A DNA stretch of 64,000 bases from Streptomonospora nanhaiensis (GCF_026642255.1 NZ_CP113264.1:744001-808000); one strand, 5' to 3'. Counted from the stretch's first letter, positions 29,182-37,465 are shown. Translations and numbers: made by a program. The notes: generated from the sequence alone by a model not told the origin.

Positions 29182-29237
29182 TGATCTTGTACTTATAGCG
29201 AGGTTGGACGCCGAGAACGTCTATAAGTACAAGATCA
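29182..29237. repeat. 17-bp perfect inverted repeat, AT-rich, 22-nt loop
   Basis: TGATCTTGTACTTATAG at 29182-29198 is exactly complementary to CTATAAGTACAAGATCA at 29221-29237. It is far richer in A+T than anything nearby and lies in the convergent gap between the DUF4239 gene and the secreted-protein gene. It could be a bidirectional terminator, a recombination or transposition relic, or a protein site. Confidence 0.8.
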
Positions 29238-29313
29238 TCGGGGGCGGGGCCTGTCTCCCGCACGCCACCAGGCCGCAGACCCGGGGCGGGCCCCGCCCGC
29301 CGGGGCGGCCCGC

Positions 29314-30018
29314 TCAGGCGGACGCGCGCGCGGCGGCGCGGCCCCCGCCCGCGGCGGCGGCGACCGCCACGACGGCCACGATCACCATGGTCCGCAGGGG
29401 TGTGAAGGCGCCGCCGGAGTCCTGGGCCGAGACCGCGGAGGTGTCCGCGAGGACCTCCTCGCGGGCGGCCTCGACCGCCTCGGGCCCGTCCTGCGGATCC
29501 GCCGGATCCGCGGGGTCGGCCGGATCCGCCGGGTCCGCCGCGGGCGCCCCGGAGGGCTCCGCCGCCGCGGGCTCCTGCTCCCGCGGCCCCGGGGCGGGCT
29601 CCCCGGGGGGCGCGGCCCCGCCGGGCGGCTCCTCCTCCGGTTCCTCCGGGGGCGGCGGCTCCTCCGGCCGCTCGGGCTCCTCCGGGACCGGGGGGACCTC
29701 GGGTTCGGGCGGGGGAGGGGGCGGGTCGTAGGGCGGGCACGCGGGGGCCTCGCCGTGGTGGACCAACACCCGCACGCCGTTGGCGCACACCAGGACGTAC
29801 GATCCCGCCCGGACCTCCACCAGGGCGCCGGGGGCGTTGACGCTCACCCCCGACGGGCCGACGTCGACGGAGGCGCCTCCGCCGTGCACGCCCACCCCCG
29901 AGGGGCCCGCGTCCACGGAGGGGTTCTCCTCGCCGGCGAGGGAGGGGGTCGCGCCGCAGGCGAACAGCAGCGCGCTCGCCGCGAGCAGGGAGGGAAGGGC
30001 GTGACGGGAGGCAAACAC
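29314..30018 (-). CDS. Pro/Glu-rich secreted protein with C-terminal membrane anchor
   Basis: 234 aa, unrecognised. An N-terminal signal sequence (about 1-28, ending SLAGEEN) is followed by two repeats of the form SVD-x-GPSGV-x-V. A short domain with two Cys (SYVLVCANGVRVLVHHGEAP, then ACPP) comes next, then a Pro/Glu-rich linker (about 97-150) with a PAD tandem repeat near 163. A C-terminal hydrophobic segment with an Arg-containing tail (VIVAVVAVAAAA, then RAAARASA) anchors it. There is no LPXTG motif. It is probably displayed on the cell surface. The GTG start has AGGAG at 5 nt. Downstream of the symporter operon but separated by a hairpin. Confidence 0.7.
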   Translation of the reverse strand: MFASRHALPSLLAASALLFACGATPSLAGEENPSVDAGPSGVGVHGGGASVDVGPSGVSVNAPGALVEVRAGSYVLVCANGVRVLVHHGEAPACPPYDPPPPPPEPEVPPVPEEPERPEEPPPPEEPEEEPPGGAAPPGEPAPGPREQEPAAAEPSGAPAADPADPADPADPADPQDGPEAVEAAREEVLADTSAVSAQDSGGAFTPLRTMVIVAVVAVAAAAGGGRAAARASA

Positions 30019-30059
30019 GTTACTCCTCGTGGCGCGATCAGGTCATGGAGTGATCGTAC

Positions 30060-30077
30060 GGGGTCGGCGCCGACCCC
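30060..30077 (-). terminator. terminator of symporter operon
   Basis: Perfect 18-nt palindrome GGGGTCGGC/GCCGACCCC, 19 nt beyond the stop of the symporter gene on the minus strand. It sits in the upstream region of the secreted-protein gene. Confidence 0.55.
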
Positions 30078-30095
30078 GCCCACGAAACCGCGGGT

Positions 30096-31748
30096 TCAGG
30101 GGGAGTGCAGCCGCAGCACCGCGTGCTCGGCCCAGTCGGGGGGACGCGTCAGCCCGGACACGGCCATCATCGTCCCGAACGCCAGCGGTATGGTCCACGC
30201 CGCGGGCTGGGCCAGCAGCACCGTCACCCACCCGGCGGGGGTCGTGAACAGGATCGACCAGCCGACCGCGCCCGTCGCGGTCACCGCCCCCACGGCCAGC
30301 CCGGACGCCGCCCCGGCCAGTGTGAGCCGCCGCCACCAGATCCCCAGCACCAGCAGCGGGCAGAACGTCGACGCCGCCACCGTGAACGCCCACACCACGA
30401 GCACGTTGATGTCGATCATCTGCGCGGGCAGCGCGAGCAGCACCGCCACACCGGCGCCGACCACCACGGCCAGCCGCAGCCTGGGCACGCTCCCCTGGAA
30501 CAGGTCGTGCGACAGCCCGCCCGCGAGGGCCAGCAGGAGCCCCGAGGAGGTGGACAGGAACGCGCCGAAGGCCCCCGCCGCGACCAGGGCCGTCAGCACC
30601 GTCCCCACCGATCCCGGCACCGCCTGGGCGGGCAGCACCACCGCGACCGTGTCGGTCCCCTGGAGCAGGACCAGCTGCGGGGTGAGCACCCGGCCGAGCA
30701 GGCCGTACACCATCGGGAACAGGTAGAACAGTCCGAGCAGGGCGATCACGCCCACCGCCACGCGCCGCGCCGTGCGCGCCGTGGGGCTGGTGTGGAAGCG
30801 CATGATGACGTGCGGCAGGCCCATGCAGCCGAACGTGATCGCCAGCAGCGTCGACCACGTCTCGAAGAGCGGGTAGCCCCCCACGTCCAGGAGCGGGGTG
30901 CTCCACCGCTCGCTGCCCAGCTCGGGGAGTCCGTCGGGGTGCGGGATCGTCGCGCCCTCGGGGAAGACGTACTCGGTGCCCTGCCCGACCGTGTGCTCCC
31001 CCGCGGAGAGCTCCACCCCGTCGCCCGAGGGGGTCGTCACCGTCACGGGCTCGTCCAGGCTGAAGTCGGTGTCCACGGTGAACTCCACCGGGGTCGCCTC
31101 CGGGAAGTGGGTGCCCCACTCGGGGTTGAGCGCCTCCGCCCGGGTCTCCGGGCCGGCGTGCACCACCAGGTAGATCGCGGGGACGGCGATGAACGCGAGT
31201 TTGACGACGTAGTGGAAGGCCTGCACGTAGGTGGCCGAGCGCATGCCGCCCGCGGCGATCGAGCCGCTCACCACCACCCCCGCGAGCAGCACGCCCACCC
31301 AGTAGGGCGTTCCGCTGACCAGGCTCAGCACCACCCCCGCCCCCTTGAACTGGGGGACCAGGTACAACAGCATGATCACCAGGACGACCAGCCCGCACAG
31401 CTTGCGCAGGCGCGGCGCGCCCAGCCTGTACTCGGCGAAGTCCGGCACGGTGAACGCCCCCGACCTGCGCATCGGACCGGCCACGAGCGCCACGACCGCG
31501 ACGTACCCCGCCGCGAACCCGACCGCGTACCACATGGTGCCCAGGCCGTTCTTGAGCAGCAGGCCGGAGAGCCCCAGCACGGACGCGGCGGACAGGTACT
31601 CGCCGGCGATCGCGAGCGCGTTCCAGTTGGGGGAGACGCGGCGGGAGGCCACCAGGAAGTCGGAGGTCGAGCGGGCGGCGCGCACCCCGTAGACACCGAT
31701 GACCAGGCTCGTCACCAGGACGAGGCCTATCGCCAGGACGGAGGTCAC
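30096..31748 (-). CDS. sodium:solute symporter (SSS family) with extracellular insert
   Basis: 550 aa secondary transporter of the ActP/BtsT-like SSS group. Core blocks: DFLVASRRVSPNWNALAIAG then EYLSAASVLGLSGL, and GCMGLPHVIMRFHTSPTART. About 100 residues between helices near residues 230-330 (PEWGTHFPEATPVEFTVDTD, then SLDEPVTVTTPSGDGVEL) form a hydrophilic, beta-rich insert, expected outside, that ordinary acetate permeases lack. The GTG start overlaps the preceding small gene by 4 nt. Last gene of an operon with a LytTR two-component system, so a carboxylate such as pyruvate or acetate is a likely substrate. Confidence 0.87.
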   Translation of the reverse strand: MTSVLAIGLVLVTSLVIGVYGVRAARSTSDFLVASRRVSPNWNALAIAGEYLSAASVLGLSGLLLKNGLGTMWYAVGFAAGYVAVVALVAGPMRRSGAFTVPDFAEYRLGAPRLRKLCGLVVLVIMLLYLVPQFKGAGVVLSLVSGTPYWVGVLLAGVVVSGSIAAGGMRSATYVQAFHYVVKLAFIAVPAIYLVVHAGPETRAEALNPEWGTHFPEATPVEFTVDTDFSLDEPVTVTTPSGDGVELSAGEHTVGQGTEYVFPEGATIPHPDGLPELGSERWSTPLLDVGGYPLFETWSTLLAITFGCMGLPHVIMRFHTSPTARTARRVAVGVIALLGLFYLFPMVYGLLGRVLTPQLVLLQGTDTVAVVLPAQAVPGSVGTVLTALVAAGAFGAFLSTSSGLLLALAGGLSHDLFQGSVPRLRLAVVVGAGVAVLLALPAQMIDINVLVVWAFTVAASTFCPLLVLGIWWRRLTLAGAASGLAVGAVTATGAVGWSILFTTPAGWVTVLLAQPAAWTIPLAFGTMMAVSGLTRPPDWAEHAVLRLHSP

Positions 31749-32137
31749 CGCTTCCGTCCCGGGTCCTCGTCCCGCCTCGGCGCCTCCCGTGCCGCACGCC
31801 GCTCGACGCGCTCGGCGGAGCGGACGTGCCACAGCGCCAGGCCGAACAGCAGCGGGTAGATCCCCGCGGCCAGGAGCAGCCACGACAGCGGCACGCCCCC
31901 CAGCCGGACGTGGCCGAGCACGGGGAAGGCGGCGAAGGCGCCGCTCACCCCGAACAGCAGGACCGTCAGCAGGGCCACGGTGCGCACGGCGGTCCGCCGC
32001 TGGGCGTGGAACAGCTTCCGGGCCGCCTCGGTGTCCACCGGGCCGGGGATCGGCAGGAGGTGCTGGGCGGGCCGGTTGCCCCGGGCGAGCGCGATCCGGG
32101 TCTGCGGGCTGGTCAGCTTCTCACGGCGCGGGCTCAT
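31745..32137 (-). CDS. small membrane partner of SSS symporter
   Basis: 130 aa with two hydrophobic helices (about 52-72 and 83-103) and basic ends. Position and size match the DUF485-like subunits that precede SSS permeases, although the sequence is divergent. The ATG overlaps the response-regulator stop (ATGA) and its own stop overlaps the symporter GTG (GTGA), so all are translationally coupled. CAGGAG precedes the start. Function probably assembly or modulation of the symporter. Confidence 0.75.
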   Translation of the reverse strand: MSPRREKLTSPQTRIALARGNRPAQHLLPIPGPVDTEAARKLFHAQRRTAVRTVALLTVLLFGVSGAFAAFPVLGHVRLGGVPLSWLLLAAGIYPLLFGLALWHVRSAERVERRAAREAPRRDEDPGRKR

Positions 32138-32961
32138 GGCTCCTGCCGGTGGGGCTGGTCGTGCTCACCGTCCCTGGACCGCGACACCGCCGCGCCCTGC
32201 GCGTTCGCCGAGCGGCCGAGCTGGTCGCGCCGGGCCGCCTCCAGCAGCTGGGCCCGGAGGTGGCGGCCGTGGCGGCGGCTCACGGGGACGTCACCGGCGG
32301 GGGTCCCGGCGACCAGGCCGGACGAGGAGGTCACCCGCAGGTCCCGCACCCACGGGATGGCGACGAGGAACCCCCGGTGGACGCGGACGAACCCCGCCGA
32401 CTCCCACACCTCCTCCAGGTAGGACAGGGAGAGGCGGATGAGGTGGGTGCCGTCGGAGGTGTGGAGCCGGACGTAGTCGCCCTGGGCCTCCACGAACTGC
32501 ACGTCGTCGCGTTTGACGAACACCGTGCGCCGCCCCGTGTCGATCTGCACCACGTGGAGGTCCTCCGCGGGGGGCGCGGCCCCGGCGGGCCGGCGCAGCT
32601 GGGCTATGCGGCCCACGGCCTCGGCCAGGCGCTCGGGGCGGATCGGTTTGAGCAGGTAGTCCACGGCCCCGATGCCGAACGCCTCCACGGCGTGGGTCTC
32701 GGAGGCGGTCACGAACACGATGGAGGGCGGTTCGGACAGCACGCTCAGCACGCGCGCCACGTCCATGCCGTTCAGTCCGGGCATGAGGATGTCCAGGAAC
32801 GCGGCGTCGATCGTGGTCGTCCCCAGCAGCCGCACGGCGGCGGCCCCGTTGTCGGCCGCGTGGACCTCGGCGACCTCGGGCATGTCGGCCAGCAGCGACG
32901 CCATCTCCTGGCGGGTGGACGCCTCGTCCTCGACGACCAGCACCCGCAGCTCGGGCTTCAC
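32134..32961 (-). CDS. LytTR-family response regulator
   Basis: 275 aa. Receiver domain (about 5-120) with acidic pocket VVEDE and phospho-acceptor Asp57 in FLDILMPG, Thr in VTAS and Lys in LLKPIRPE. LytTR DNA-binding domain (about 140-240) with FVKRDDVQFVEAQGDYVRLH and VRVHRGFLVAI. The C-terminal ~30 residues are hydrophilic. The GTG overlaps the kinase stop (GTGA). Regulates transport genes in characterised relatives such as BtsR/YpdB; here the flanking symporters are the obvious targets. Confidence 0.92.
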   Translation of the reverse strand: MKPELRVLVVEDEASTRQEMASLLADMPEVAEVHAADNGAAAVRLLGTTTIDAAFLDILMPGLNGMDVARVLSVLSEPPSIVFVTASETHAVEAFGIGAVDYLLKPIRPERLAEAVGRIAQLRRPAGAAPPAEDLHVVQIDTGRRTVFVKRDDVQFVEAQGDYVRLHTSDGTHLIRLSLSYLEEVWESAGFVRVHRGFLVAIPWVRDLRVTSSSGLVAGTPAGDVPVSRRHGRHLRAQLLEAARRDQLGRSANAQGAAVSRSRDGEHDQPHRQEP

Positions 32962-34055
32962 TGGGCGACCACCCCCCGGGTGAACCTCGGTACGCGCACG
33001 GTCACCTTCGTCCCCTCCCCAGGCGCGGTCTCGATCACCAGACCGTACTCGGGTCCGTAGACGGCCCGCAGCCGCTGGTCGACGTTGGCCAGCCCGACGC
33101 TGCGCGACTCGGGCCCGGTCCCCGCCAGCAGGGAGCGGGCCAGGTCCGGGTGCATGCCCACCCCGTCGTCCTCGATCTCGATCACGCACAGCGGTCCCTC
33201 GCCGAACCCGGAGACGCTGATGTGCCCCGTGCCCTCCTTGCGCTCCAGCCCGTGCCGGATCGCGTTCTCCACGATCGGCTGCACCACCAGGAAGGGGATC
33301 GCCACGGGCAGCACCTCGGGCGCCATGCGCACGGTGATGTCCAGGCGGTCGTGGAAGCGGGCCCGCTGGAGTTCGAGGTAGGTCTGGGTGGCCTCCAGCT
33401 CGTCGGAGACGGTCGCGTAGTCGCCCTTCTCGGAGAAGCCGTAGCGCAGGTAGTCGGCGAAGTCCGACAGCAGGTGGCGCGCCCGGTCGGGGTCGGTGCG
33501 CACCAGCGCGGCGATCACCGCGAGGGCGTTGTGCACGAAGTGGGGGGAGATCTGGGCGCGGAGCGTGCGCAGGTCGGCGGCGGCGATCCGGTCGCGGGTG
33601 CGGCGCAGCGCCGCGTGGTCGAGGGCGTCGGACACCAGCGCCGCGGCGGCCTCGACGTCGGCCTCCGCGGGGCGGCCGGACACGACCAGGGCCCCCGCCA
33701 GCTCGTCGGCCACGGTCAGGGGAACCGCGCACACGGAGGCCCCCTCCGGGAGGCGCCTGCGGGCGTTGCCGCCGTACTCGAAGACCTGGGCGAGCAGCCC
33801 CGCCACGTCATCGGCGTCGAACCGGGCGCCGTGGGAGGCGACCGGCCCGTCGAGGTCGGCGAGGACGACGCCGTCGGCGGCGAGGAGGCGGGACAGCCTC
33901 CGGGCGGCGGAGAAGACGCCCCTCCCGTGCAGCCCGTCCTGGAGGTCGACGCTGAGGGCGTGGACCTGGCGCATCAGATCGACGCCCGCCCTCTGCTCCG
34001 ACGGCGCGGGGCGCCGTCGGGAGGGGGATATCCGCGACAGCCACCGGTACGACAC
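32958..34055 (-). CDS. LytS-type sensor histidine kinase (soluble, GAF-like input)
   Basis: About 365 aa. No membrane helices. A GAF-like input (about residues 40-150) precedes the His_kinase motif ISPHFVHNALAVIAALVRTD (His near residue 170) and a HATPase with VVQPIVENAIRHGLE and DDGVGM. This is the LytS/BtsS class, but lacking the usual transmembrane sensor, so it reads a cytoplasmic signal. The start is uncertain: GTG 34055 lies 6 nt after TATGGT, a leaderless pattern, while TTG 34076 and ATG 33974 are alternatives. First gene of the HK-RR-small-symporter operon. Confidence 0.87.
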   Translation of the reverse strand: MSYRWLSRISPSRRRPAPSEQRAGVDLMRQVHALSVDLQDGLHGRGVFSAARRLSRLLAADGVVLADLDGPVASHGARFDADDVAGLLAQVFEYGGNARRRLPEGASVCAVPLTVADELAGALVVSGRPAEADVEAAAALVSDALDHAALRRTRDRIAAADLRTLRAQISPHFVHNALAVIAALVRTDPDRARHLLSDFADYLRYGFSEKGDYATVSDELEATQTYLELQRARFHDRLDITVRMAPEVLPVAIPFLVVQPIVENAIRHGLERKEGTGHISVSGFGEGPLCVIEIEDDGVGMHPDLARSLLAGTGPESRSVGLANVDQRLRAVYGPEYGLVIETAPGEGTKVTVRVPRFTRGVVAQ

Positions 34056-34159
34056 GGACTGACCATATCCCAGCAAAATGTGTCAACGCTCACGTGTCGG
34101 GGGTCACCTTTCCTGATTCTGCCAGGGCCGACCGGGTGCTCGCCCCGCGGGCGCGCCTC

Positions 34160-34193
34160 GGGCCCGCCACCCGGTGAGGGGTGACGGGCCCGG
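34160..34193 (-). terminator. terminator of actP operon
   Basis: CGGGCCCG and CACCC pair with CGGGCCCG and GGGTG around a GGTGAG loop with one mismatch, about 105 nt beyond the actP stop and upstream of the kinase operon promoter. Confidence 0.55.
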
Positions 34194-34297
34194 GACGGGA
34201 GGACTCGGGGCGGCGGCCGGACCGGGGACGGGAGGGGCCCCGGCGGGAGTGAGTCGACGGCCGCCCGAGTCCGGTGGCGGGCGGTGTGCCGCTCGGT

Positions 34298-35998
34298 CTA
34301 GTGGTCGGAGGCCTTCTCCGCGCCCGCGCCGGACAGGGCACGGACCTGGAGCTGGGCGAACTTCGCGAAGTCCTGCTCCTTGGAGGTCAGTGTGCCGACG
34401 ACGGCGCACAGGAGGCCCAGAGGCACGGAGAACAGTGCCGGGTTGGGCATCGGGAACCAGGCGAAGTCCATGGTGGGGATCAGGGCGGTCTCGGAGCCGG
34501 ACACGACCGGCGAGAAGAACACCAGGCCCACCGCGCTGATCAGGCCGCCGTAGATGCCGGCGATCGCACCGCGGGTGTTGAACCGCTTCCAGAACAGGCT
34601 GAGCAGGATCGTCGGCAGGTTGGCCGAGGCGGCGATGGCGAAGGCCAGGGCCACCAGGAAGGCCACGTTGAGGCCCTGGGCGAACACCGCCAGGACGACC
34701 GCGACGAGGCCGATGCCCGCGGCGGACAGCCGCGCGACCCGGACCTCCTCGTTGTCGGTCGCCTTCCCCTTGCGCAGGACCGAGTTGTAGAAGTCGTGCG
34801 CGAGGGAGGAGGACGAGGCGATGACCAGGCCGGCGACCGTGGACAGGATCGTCGCGAACGCGACCGAGGCGATGAGCGCGAGCAGGATCGCCCCCACCAT
34901 CTCGCCGCCGAACCGCTCTCCGACGGCCTGGGCGAGCTGGGGCGCCGCCGCGTTGCCCGCCGCGTCCTGCGTGGTGATGGCCTCGTGGCCGACGATCGCC
35001 GCCGCACCGAAGCCCAGGACCAGGGTGAACAGGTAGAAGGTGCCGATGAGGCCGATCGCCCAGTTCACGGACTTACGGGCCGTCATGGAGTCGGGCACCG
35101 TGTAGAAGCGGATGAGGATGTGCGGCAGGCCGGCCGTGCCCAGGACCAGGGCCATGCCCAGGCTGACCAGGTCGAGCTTGTTCCACATGGTCTGGAGCGC
35201 GTCGCCCGGGACCTCCACGCCGTAGCGCAGGCCGGGTTCCAGGAACGCCGCGCCCCGGCCGCTGGCCTCGGCCGCGTCGTTCATCAGGGAGCCGAAGTTG
35301 AACCCGTAGATCGACAGGGTCAGCAGGACCAGCAGGGCGGCGCCGGTCATCAGCATGATGGCCTTGATGATCTGGACCCAGGTGGTGCCCTTCATGCCGC
35401 CGAAGGACACGTAGATCGTCATCAGCATGCCGACCACGACGATGCCGACGATCTTGGCGGTCTCACCCGACATGCCGAGGTAGGTCTCCCCGGGCTGGAT
35501 GCCCATGAGCAGGGAGATCAGCGCGCCCGCGCCGACCATCTGCGCGAGGAGGTAGAAGATCGACACGGTGACCGTGGAGACGGCCGCGGCGGTCCGCACC
35601 GGGCGCTGCTGCATCCGGTAGGAGAGCACGTCGCCCATGGTGTAGCGGCCGGAGTTGCGCAGCAGTTCGGCGACCAGGAGCAGTGCCACCAGCCAGGCGA
35701 CGAGGAAGCCGATGGAGTACAGGAAGCCGTCGTACCCGAACAGGGCGATCATGCCCGCGATGCCCAGGAAGGACGCGGCGGACATGTAGTCGCCCGCGAT
35801 CGCGAAGCCGTTCTGGACGGCGCTGAAGCCGCGGCCCCCGGAGTGGAAGTCGGTGGCGCTGTGGGTGCGGCGGCTGGCCCACACGGTGATGTAGAGCGTC
35901 GCCGCGATGATGACGCTGAACAGGCCGATGGTGATCGCGCGGCTGCTGTCGCTGACCGCGGCGGTGTCGGCGAGGTACTGGACGCTGTCGAGGTTCAC
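34298..35998 (-). CDS. actP: cation/acetate symporter
   Basis: 566 aa SSS-family permease resembling ActP, which takes up acetate and other short monocarboxylates with Na+. Landmarks: ATDFHSGGRGFSAVQNGFAI, AGDYMSAASFLGIAGMIALF, GTAGLPHILIRFYTVPDS and SSSLAHDFYNSVLRKG. Thirteen or so helices. The GTG overlaps the DUF485 gene stop by 4 nt (GTGA), the classic DUF485-ActP pair. It is followed by a hairpin and then the LytS/LytTR operon on the same strand. Acetate is the likeliest substrate; pyruvate is possible. Confidence 0.93.
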   Translation of the reverse strand: MNLDSVQYLADTAAVSDSSRAITIGLFSVIIAATLYITVWASRRTHSATDFHSGGRGFSAVQNGFAIAGDYMSAASFLGIAGMIALFGYDGFLYSIGFLVAWLVALLLVAELLRNSGRYTMGDVLSYRMQQRPVRTAAAVSTVTVSIFYLLAQMVGAGALISLLMGIQPGETYLGMSGETAKIVGIVVVGMLMTIYVSFGGMKGTTWVQIIKAIMLMTGAALLVLLTLSIYGFNFGSLMNDAAEASGRGAAFLEPGLRYGVEVPGDALQTMWNKLDLVSLGMALVLGTAGLPHILIRFYTVPDSMTARKSVNWAIGLIGTFYLFTLVLGFGAAAIVGHEAITTQDAAGNAAAPQLAQAVGERFGGEMVGAILLALIASVAFATILSTVAGLVIASSSSLAHDFYNSVLRKGKATDNEEVRVARLSAAGIGLVAVVLAVFAQGLNVAFLVALAFAIAASANLPTILLSLFWKRFNTRGAIAGIYGGLISAVGLVFFSPVVSGSETALIPTMDFAWFPMPNPALFSVPLGLLCAVVGTLTSKEQDFAKFAQLQVRALSGAGAEKASDH

Positions 35999-36393
35999 TT
36001 GCCGGTCCCCCCGTCACCGTTCTCCAGGGCCTCGCGCACGACGGCCGCGGCGGTGTCGAGCCGCTTGCGCGAGTAGGACGAGTAGAGGATGGCGATGCCG
36101 AAGGTCGTCACGAACTGGAGCACGCCGAAGACCAGTGCGAGGTTGACGTTCCCGAAGAGCTGCGTGCTCATGAGGTCGCGTGCGAACGCCGTCATGAACA
36201 CGTACAGCAGGTACCAGGCCATGAACGCCAGGCTCATCGGGAAGATGAAGCTGTACAGGCTCTTCTTCAGAGTCTGGAACCGGGGGTCGCTGTGCATGGC
36301 GATGACGGCCGCCTCCGACAGCTGCTCTTCCGGGGATCCCTCCCCGGGCCCCGGGGGCGGGGTGGGCGGTTCTGGTGGGCGTTGTGTGGCCAT
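35995..36393 (-). CDS. DUF485 membrane protein
   Basis: 132 aa. A Pro-rich 40-residue head is followed by the DUF485 core with two helices (FPMSLAFMAWYLLYVFMTAF and VFGVLQFVTTFGIAILYSS) ending YSRKRLD. Such proteins are obligate neighbours of ActP permeases and are thought to assist them. The ATG at 36393 has GGAGG at 11 nt, slightly long spacing. The stop is coupled to actP. Confidence 0.92.
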   Translation of the reverse strand: MATQRPPEPPTPPPGPGEGSPEEQLSEAAVIAMHSDPRFQTLKKSLYSFIFPMSLAFMAWYLLYVFMTAFARDLMSTQLFGNVNLALVFGVLQFVTTFGIAILYSSYSRKRLDTAAAVVREALENGDGGTGK

Positions 36394-36900
36394 GCTGGGT
36401 CGTACCTCCGGGGGATGGCGGGAACGGCCGCGCTGCCGGGAGCGCGCTTCCTTCGTGTGATCTGTATTACTCGGCACTGTAAGGAGTGGCACTCCGACCA
36501 AGGAGGGGGCGCGCCCGCGTGCGCGCCGAACGCGGGGGCGGAGCGTCGAACGGTCGCCCACCGTGCGACGAACGGTCGCGGCACGGGACGAACGGTCGCC
36601 GGACGGCCGGACACCGGTCCACCCGGGTCGGTGCGCCGGTCCGGTCCCCCACCCCGCGTGGTCCGGCCCCGCGCGGCGGGCGGTCCGCCCGGAGGGGGCG
36701 CGGCGGGGGCCGGGGCCGGCGCGCTGCCGGGCGGACCGGCCGGAGACGCCGCCGGTGCGGCGTGAGCGGGCGGGGCCGCACCCACGTGCGGTGGCGTACC
36801 TCTCCAGCGGCCCCGGAAGCCCGGCCCGCGCCCCCGGGTTGTAGGTTGCGAGGCATCACCGCCCGCGCGGCCCCGCCGCGCCGGCGCGATCCGTGAGACC
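36394..36900. other. intergenic region between DUF485 and riboswitch
   Basis: About 507 nt. The first ~90 nt hold the promoter region of the DUF485-actP pair (relatively AT-rich at 36455-36480). The remainder is extremely GC-rich with overlapping spurious frames and no ribosome site. TAGGTT at 36843-36848 is a plausible -10 for the riboswitch transcript, giving a start near 36855. Confidence 0.45.
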
Positions 36901-36940
36901 CCGGACGAGGTGCGCCGTACCCGGTACGACAAGACGGCGC
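36901..36940 (+). promoter_or_regulatory. guanidine-III riboswitch
   Basis: The 40-nt aptamer opens CCGGACGAGG and continues TGCGCCGTAC, then CCGGTACGAC and AAGACGGCGC. GCGCCGT pairs with ACGGCGC (7 bp), and the initial CCGG can pair with the internal CCGG as the pseudoknot. It is almost identical, by memory, to the Thermobifida fusca guanidine-III aptamer, differing in the short loop. It ends 33 nt before the Gdx start, so ligand binding would free the ribosome site GGAGG. Confidence 0.9.
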
Positions 36941-36973
36941 GTTCCTGCACGCACGTCATGGAGGTACGGGTCG

Positions 36974-37288
36974 ATGGCCTGGGTTGTACTGGTGATCTCC
37001 GGTCTTCTGGAAACCGCGTGGGCGGCGGCGCTCCACGCCTCGCAGGGGTTCACGCGCCTGTGGCCGACGGTGGCCTTCGGCGCCGCCCTGACGCTGAGCA
37101 TGGCCGGGCTGGCGTACGCGCTGCGGACCATCCCCCTGGGGACGGGCTACGCCGTCTGGGTGTCGATCGGCGTGGTCGGCACCGCGCTGGTCGGCATGTT
37201 CTTCCTGGGCGAGGGCTTCAGCCCGCTCAAGGGGCTCTGCCTGGTCCTCATCGTCGCCGGCGTGGTCGGGCTCAAGGTCCTGCACTGA
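36974..37288 (+). CDS. gdx: guanidinium exporter, SMR family
   Basis: 104 aa small multidrug resistance protein with four helices. Glu13 in ISGLLETAWAAALH is the essential proton/substrate-coupling carboxylate. Gdx (SugE) features such as LAYALRTIPLGTGYAVWVSI and GEGFSPLKGLCLVLIVAGVV are present. The ATG at 36974 has GGAGG at 9 nt; a longer frame from 36893 is rejected because it would start inside the riboswitch. The upstream guanidine-III riboswitch supports guanidinium, not quaternary amines, as substrate. Exports guanidinium in exchange for protons. Confidence 0.95.
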   Translation: MAWVVLVISGLLETAWAAALHASQGFTRLWPTVAFGAALTLSMAGLAYALRTIPLGTGYAVWVSIGVVGTALVGMFFLGEGFSPLKGLCLVLIVAGVVGLKVLH

Positions 37289-37415
37289 GCCGGGCCGCCG
37301 GTCGGCGGGGGACCGGGACGGCGCGGACACGGGTCCGTTGCTCCGGTGCCCGGCCCGCGCCGTACGCCCGCCCGGGCACGGGGTCCGGCCGGGCGGTACT
37401 CCTGGTGCTCATGGG

Positions 37416-37460
37416 ACGGCCTGTCCGATGCGGCGCGGGACGCCGCACCGGGCAGGCCGT
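37416..37460. terminator. bidirectional terminator between gdx and membrane gene
   Basis: ACGGCCTG pairs with CAGGCCGT and TGCGGCG with CGCCGCA, with CCG/CGG between and one mismatch, loop CGGGA. It ends 6 nt from the stop of the minus-strand membrane gene and is 127 nt after the gdx stop. Confidence 0.75.
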
Positions 37461-37465
37461 GTCCG

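Noticed and set aside
29470..29560. GGATCCGCC-type tandem repeats as a possible CRISPR or minisatellite
   Set aside because: They encode the PAD amino-acid repeats of the secreted protein in frame; there are no unique spacers.
36394..36860. Overlapping frames on both strands between DUF485 and gdx
   Set aside because: Arg/Pro/Gly-rich translations without ribosome sites or family features, typical of GC-rich intergenic DNA.
36893..37288. Longer gdx product starting at 36893
   Set aside because: It would begin upstream of and read through the riboswitch, and adds a hydrophilic Arg-rich head not found in SMR proteins.
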